64,000 bases of DNA from CBDDEH01 sp965226865. Its GTDB lineage: Bacteria > Chloroflexota > Dehalococcoidia > Lucifugimonadales > JAGWBF01. The translations under genes were made by a program, and so were the position numbers. The notes under the pieces were generated by a model. The model worked only from the letters and a program-made list of their open reading frames with translations, did not search any database and had not been told where the DNA came from. The stretch is taken from NCBI GenBank assembly GCA_965226865.1, contig CBDDEH010000003.1:806001-870000 (forward strand). Direction: 5' to 3'. This document shows positions 60,811-64,000 of this stretch, piece after piece. Each line of letters opens with the position of its first letter. The first letter of the stretch is position 1.

Positions 60811-63312
60811 TCAGAGTGACCTCACCGCGTTCTCGATGGCCGCTGTTGCCTCTTGGTAGTCCGTGCCCGGCGCGAAGCTCAGCGGCTCGCCGAAGCGGAC
60901 CTCGATGCTCCCTCGCCGGAAGAGCGGGAACCGCACCGGAAATCCCAGCTTGTGGATGTGCAAGCGGACCGGAACAACCGGGATGCGTCCTTCGACGGCG
61001 ACGAGGCCCGTGCCGTTCATGAACGACTTGATCGGCCCGCCGATGGTGAGCTCGCCTTCCGGGTAGACGAGCACCGACCACCCGTTGTCCATGATCTTGC
61101 CCATGTTTTCGAGGCTCGGCCTGACGGAGCCTTCCCTCGCGAGCGGGAAGCCGTTGCCCAACAGCGGGTTCATGAGCCACCAGACCGGGTTTCTCCACAG
61201 CTGCGCGGCCCCCGCTACGGCCATCCGACGACGCCACTTCAGCGGAACAGTCTTGAGGATGAGCGGATTGTCCAGGCCGAGATTGTGGTTCGACGCGAAG
61301 AGCACCGGGCTGGTGATGCCCTGCAGATGCTCGCGGCCTACCACCTTCAGGCCGTAGGGAAGGGCGATGAGCGGGAAGAGGATGGCGCGTTGCAGGAAAC
61401 CGCGCGTCATGCGGCACCACCACTGCATGCCCCAGCTCGGGAAGCTCATCATCGGAGGGTTCTTCGACCCCTCCTCTACGAGGTCAGCGAGCTCCCGTAC
61501 CGTCGTCTCCGGGCTAACCTGGCCTTCGTCCATGTACAGGCCTAACTCCGCCTCAATCGCCGACAGCAGCTCGACCCGGCCGAGCGAGTCGAGGTCGAGG
61601 TCGTTACCGAGGGCCGCACCGTCTACGATCTCCCCAAGGTTTCGCTTGCTTATCTCGCTGATGATGTGGCGCAGGCCCCTCGCTCCACTCGGCGGGCTGC
61701 CGCCGGACGACGGTGTTGCATCTGGAGCGCCCTGCTGCAGTTTGCCGAGAATCGTGTCGAGCACAACCTGCTTCTTTACTTTGAGTGTGTGCGTGCGGGG
61801 GAAGTCTTCCTCCGGCCAAACGGTGAAGCCCCTGATCCGCTGCTGCTCAGCTAACTGACCATTCGTCCATGCCACAGCCTCCTGGGCTGCACCGGGGTCG
61901 TCCAGGATGACGGCTGCATGCACCTCGACCGACGACCCCTTGGCGAGTCCAACCACGGCCGCGTCCTTCACGCCCGGGTGCTTCGTCAGCACCGCTTGGA
62001 TGTCCTCGGGAAAGACGTTCTGGCCGCTCGGGAGCACAATCATGTCCTTCACGCGGCCCTGGATGTGCAAGAACCCTTCGTCGTCGAAGTACCCCAGGTC
62101 TCCCGTCTTGTACCAGTCGCCGTCGAACGCCTTGGCGGTCTCTTCCGGCGCGCGCCAGTAGCCCGGGGTGACGTTCTCCCCACGCACGAGGATCTCACCC
62201 ACCTCGCTGATCTTGACCTCTACGTTCGGCAGAGGACGGCCGGTGGAGCCGTGGCGACGTTCCTCGATCGTGTGGTTGCTGATGACGGGCGACGCCTCAG
62301 TGGCCCCGTAGCCCTGCACGATCTTGACGCCGAGCAGCTCCCACTTGCGTCCGAGGTCCCGGTCCAGCGCCGCGCCCCCCGACACGATGAAATCGAGCTT
62401 GCCCCCGAACTGCTTGTGCACCCGCCGGAACAGGTAGCGCCGCAAACGGAACGGCACACGCTCGGCCAGGTTGAGGAGCTTGCCCCACAGCACCTCCTTG
62501 CCCTGGTGGGCCACCTCCCGCTCGATGCCGTTCATCAGCAACTCCAACCCCTGAGGGACGAGGAGCAGGCTGGTGACCTTGCGCTCGCGCATCGTCCGCG
62601 CCAGGACGGTCGGCTGGCGGCTGGTTGGGTACGTTGTGCTCGCGCCGTAGTACAGCGTGACGAACAGCCCGCCCATCTGCTCGTACATATGGCTCAGCGG
62701 AAGGATGGACAGCAGTCTGCTCGATGGCTTGCAGGAGATGCACTGGATTATCCCCTCGATATTCGCGGTCAGGTTGCGATGCGTCAGCATCACGCCCTTC
62801 GGGTCGCCGGTCGTGCCGGACGTGAACATGATCTCCGCAAGGTCGCTCGGCGCGATGTTCACGTCCTCCGGCTGGGGCAGTCCAGCGATGGCGGCTTCCA
62901 ACTCCTCGAACGCCAGCTCCGGAACGCCCAGATCCACCTCGCCCTTCGGCGTAAACCGCGATGTGAAGGCTAGCTTCGGCTCCGTCCTGGACACGACCCT
63001 CGCGACGTAGTCGGGCGCGCTGCGCAGGTCGAGTGGGACGACGATGACTCCTGCTCGCAGACAGCCGAAGAAGAAGAGGACCCAGTGCGGAGAGTTGGGG
63101 CCCCACAGGATGACCTGATCTCCCTTCGTGAGCCCCCGTCGTTGGAGGAGGGTCGCTACCTGGCCGGACTCGTCCCACAGCCGCGAGTAGCTCCAGCGCA
63201 GGTACCGGAACCCCGGTTTGAACAGGAGCGCGTCGCGAGGCGCATGCTTCTCGGCGACTCCTCTGAGAAAGTCGACGATGGTCTCTCCGACGGCGGTACG
63301 AGCGTTGTCCAT
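60811..63312 (-). CDS. Acyl-ACP synthetase/acyltransferase fusion (AMP-binding, ACP, PlsC)
   Basis: The 833-residue protein has three domains. The first (1 to about 510) is an ANL adenylating enzyme with the P-loop IMFTSGTTGDPKGVMLTHRN near residue 165, YGATEASPVISNHT, and YKTGDLGYFDDEGFLHIQGR. The second (about 545-625) is an acyl-carrier domain with the phosphopantetheine Ser in LDLDSLGRVELLSAIEAELG. The third (about 640-833) is a PlsC acyltransferase with the HX4D motif in SNHNLGLDNPLIL and YPEGELTIGG. It would activate a fatty acid and transfer it to a glycerol-type acceptor at the membrane. The architecture resembles Aas-like proteins with an internal ACP. It is complete and GC-rich, and marks the return to core-like genes. 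Confidence 0.88.
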   Translation of the reverse strand: MDNARTAVGETIVDFLRGVAEKHAPRDALLFKPGFRYLRWSYSRLWDESGQVATLLQRRGLTKGDQVILWGPNSPHWVLFFFGCLRAGVIVVPLDLRSAPDYVARVVSRTEPKLAFTSRFTPKGEVDLGVPELAFEELEAAIAGLPQPEDVNIAPSDLAEIMFTSGTTGDPKGVMLTHRNLTANIEGIIQCISCKPSSRLLSILPLSHMYEQMGGLFVTLYYGASTTYPTSRQPTVLARTMRERKVTSLLLVPQGLELLMNGIEREVAHQGKEVLWGKLLNLAERVPFRLRRYLFRRVHKQFGGKLDFIVSGGAALDRDLGRKWELLGVKIVQGYGATEASPVISNHTIEERRHGSTGRPLPNVEVKISEVGEILVRGENVTPGYWRAPEETAKAFDGDWYKTGDLGYFDDEGFLHIQGRVKDMIVLPSGQNVFPEDIQAVLTKHPGVKDAAVVGLAKGSSVEVHAAVILDDPGAAQEAVAWTNGQLAEQQRIRGFTVWPEEDFPRTHTLKVKKQVVLDTILGKLQQGAPDATPSSGGSPPSGARGLRHIISEISKRNLGEIVDGAALGNDLDLDSLGRVELLSAIEAELGLYMDEGQVSPETTVRELADLVEEGSKNPPMMSFPSWGMQWWCRMTRGFLQRAILFPLIALPYGLKVVGREHLQGITSPVLFASNHNLGLDNPLILKTVPLKWRRRMAVAGAAQLWRNPVWWLMNPLLGNGFPLAREGSVRPSLENMGKIMDNGWSVLVYPEGELTIGGPIKSFMNGTGLVAVEGRIPVVPVRLHIHKLGFPVRFPLFRRGSIEVRFGEPLSFAPGTDYQEATAAIENAVRSL

Positions 63313-63417
63313 TAGCTACCCCCTAGCCGCACAGTATAGCGGGCTGAGGTCGTCCGTACAGGTGCGAAAGTAGCGTTCCAGCAGGTCAGTTCCGAGAGCC
63401 ATTGCAGGCCACGCTGG

Positions 63418-64000
63418 TCAGGCGGCGTGCCGCTGGATAAGCCTTCCAAGCGCTTTGCGGGGCTCCCTCCGCATGGGCGGGAAGTGGCTGAAGCAGATGA
63501 TGTCGAACTCCAGGTCGAGGAGCTTCTCCAGCGACCGCATCGCCTCTCTTGGCTGCTGGGTGACTCCTGGGGCTGGTGGGTATAGCCGCCAACCGAGCTT
63601 GTACTGCAGTGCGTCCCCGACGATAACCGCGCGCTTCTCTGGTAAGTGGAGGCCGACGCTTCCTGGCGTATGTCCGGGGAGGTGTACGACCCGGACCTCG
63701 GTGCCGAACGGAAGCACGTCGCCGTCCTCGATGCGGTCGTCGACGTGCACGGGGTTCCCCATGAGCTTGGTGAGGGCGGGGCGAGCCATCCACGCTAGCA
63801 TTCTGCACTGCAGCGGGTTCGGGGCCGCCACCGTGCCATCGATGATGTCCGCCTCCAGCGGGTGAGCGGCGACGGCAATCTTCCTTCCCTCGGTCAGTTC
63901 CCCAAGGCCGCCCGAGTGGTCCGGATGAGCGTGGGTGACGACAACTCGCCCGATACGGTCGGGCGACAGCCCGGCAGCCCTCAGCCCCCGCGTTATCGTG
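63418..64000 (-). CDS. MBL-fold metallohydrolase (5' end outside the window)
   Basis: The minus-strand frame enters at the window edge reading ITRGLRAAGLSPDRIGRVVV then THAHPDHSGGLGELTEGRKI, with the HxHxDH zinc motif of the metallo-beta-lactamase fold. It continues VRVVHLPGHTPGSVGLHLPE with the third metal His region and AVIVGDALQYKLG with the bridging Asp. SHFPPMRREPRKALGRLIQR closes the fold with the final His. At least 193 residues are present and the start is missing. Family members include glyoxalase II-like thioesterases and lactonases; the exact reaction cannot be told. Confidence 0.87.
   Translation of the reverse strand, partial: TITRGLRAAGLSPDRIGRVVVTHAHPDHSGGLGELTEGRKIAVAAHPLEADIIDGTVAAPNPLQCRMLAWMARPALTKLMGNPVHVDDRIEDGDVLPFGTEVRVVHLPGHTPGSVGLHLPEKRAVIVGDALQYKLGWRLYPPAPGVTQQPREAMRSLEKLLDLEFDIICFSHFPPMRREPRKALGRLIQRHAA

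Noticed and set aside
61918..62973. 351-codon plus-strand frame opposite the acyltransferase fusion
   Set aside because: Antisense of a gene with strong domain evidence; composition is low in diversity and rich in His/Arg/Leu.

Overview
The window looks like an accessory-rich stretch of a Chloroflexota genome, most likely Dehalococcoidia or a SAR202-like lineage. This is an inference from three things. Two ABC-transporter lipoproteins carry Val/Thr/Glu-rich 'EVTKEV' linkers behind the lipobox. Several families are present as paralogues (ACMSD-type amidohydrolases, SDRs, alpha/beta hydrolases, isochorismatases, thiolase/DUF35 pairs, CaiB/BaiF CoA-transferases). A surface protein ends in a dockerin-like module. 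There is no rRNA and no CRISPR array.

Positions 1-44 kb are mostly catabolic. Small regulatory and stress genes (USP fused to a cNMP-like domain, GYD, ABM, stand-alone Lrp-like RAM domain, aldo/keto reductase) are followed by two CoA-thioester modules: Ltp2-like thiolase + DUF35 + two CaiB/BaiF transferases (3.6-7.8 kb), and CoA-transferase A/B + Ltp2-like thiolase + DUF35 (12.8-15.8 kb). Between them an FMN-dependent alpha-hydroxyacid dehydrogenase is split by an IS1182-type element that itself carries an IS3-family element. From 15.9 to 43.9 kb come alpha/beta hydrolases with an atypical GHHTG elbow, isochorismatase-like hydrolases, amidohydrolases, EthD-like proteins, SDRs, two oligopeptide-type substrate-binding lipoproteins, a D-aminoacylase-like enzyme, a PEP-mutase/isocitrate-lyase-type lyase next to an aconitase-like large subunit, an acyl-CoA dehydrogenase, a true thiolase and an MmpL-type transporter. 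Together they suggest uptake and CoA-dependent breakdown of complex organic acids, amides or cyclic compounds. The substrate cannot be read from sequence.

Positions 44-60.7 kb form a mobile, defence-like region ending at a tRNA-like gene. It holds a tight three-gene operon (DUF262 protein, HEPN protein with an RNxxxH motif, TSPPY DNA methyltransferase), a decayed phage terminase, two IS1380-family elements, an IS21 relic, a broken cadherin-like/dockerin surface protein, conjugation-ATPase debris, an HNH protein, a DUF4062 protein and an AbiEi/AbiEii-like toxin-antitoxin pair. The DUF262-HEPN-methyltransferase operon is the best candidate for an under-described system.

Positions 60.8-64 kb return to metabolism, with an acyl-ACP synthetase/acyltransferase fusion and an MBL-fold hydrolase running off the end. 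Many genes carry single-base frameshifts, several at homopolymers, so part of the apparent decay may be sequencing error. Recent local duplications (463 bp and 244 bp) are also visible.
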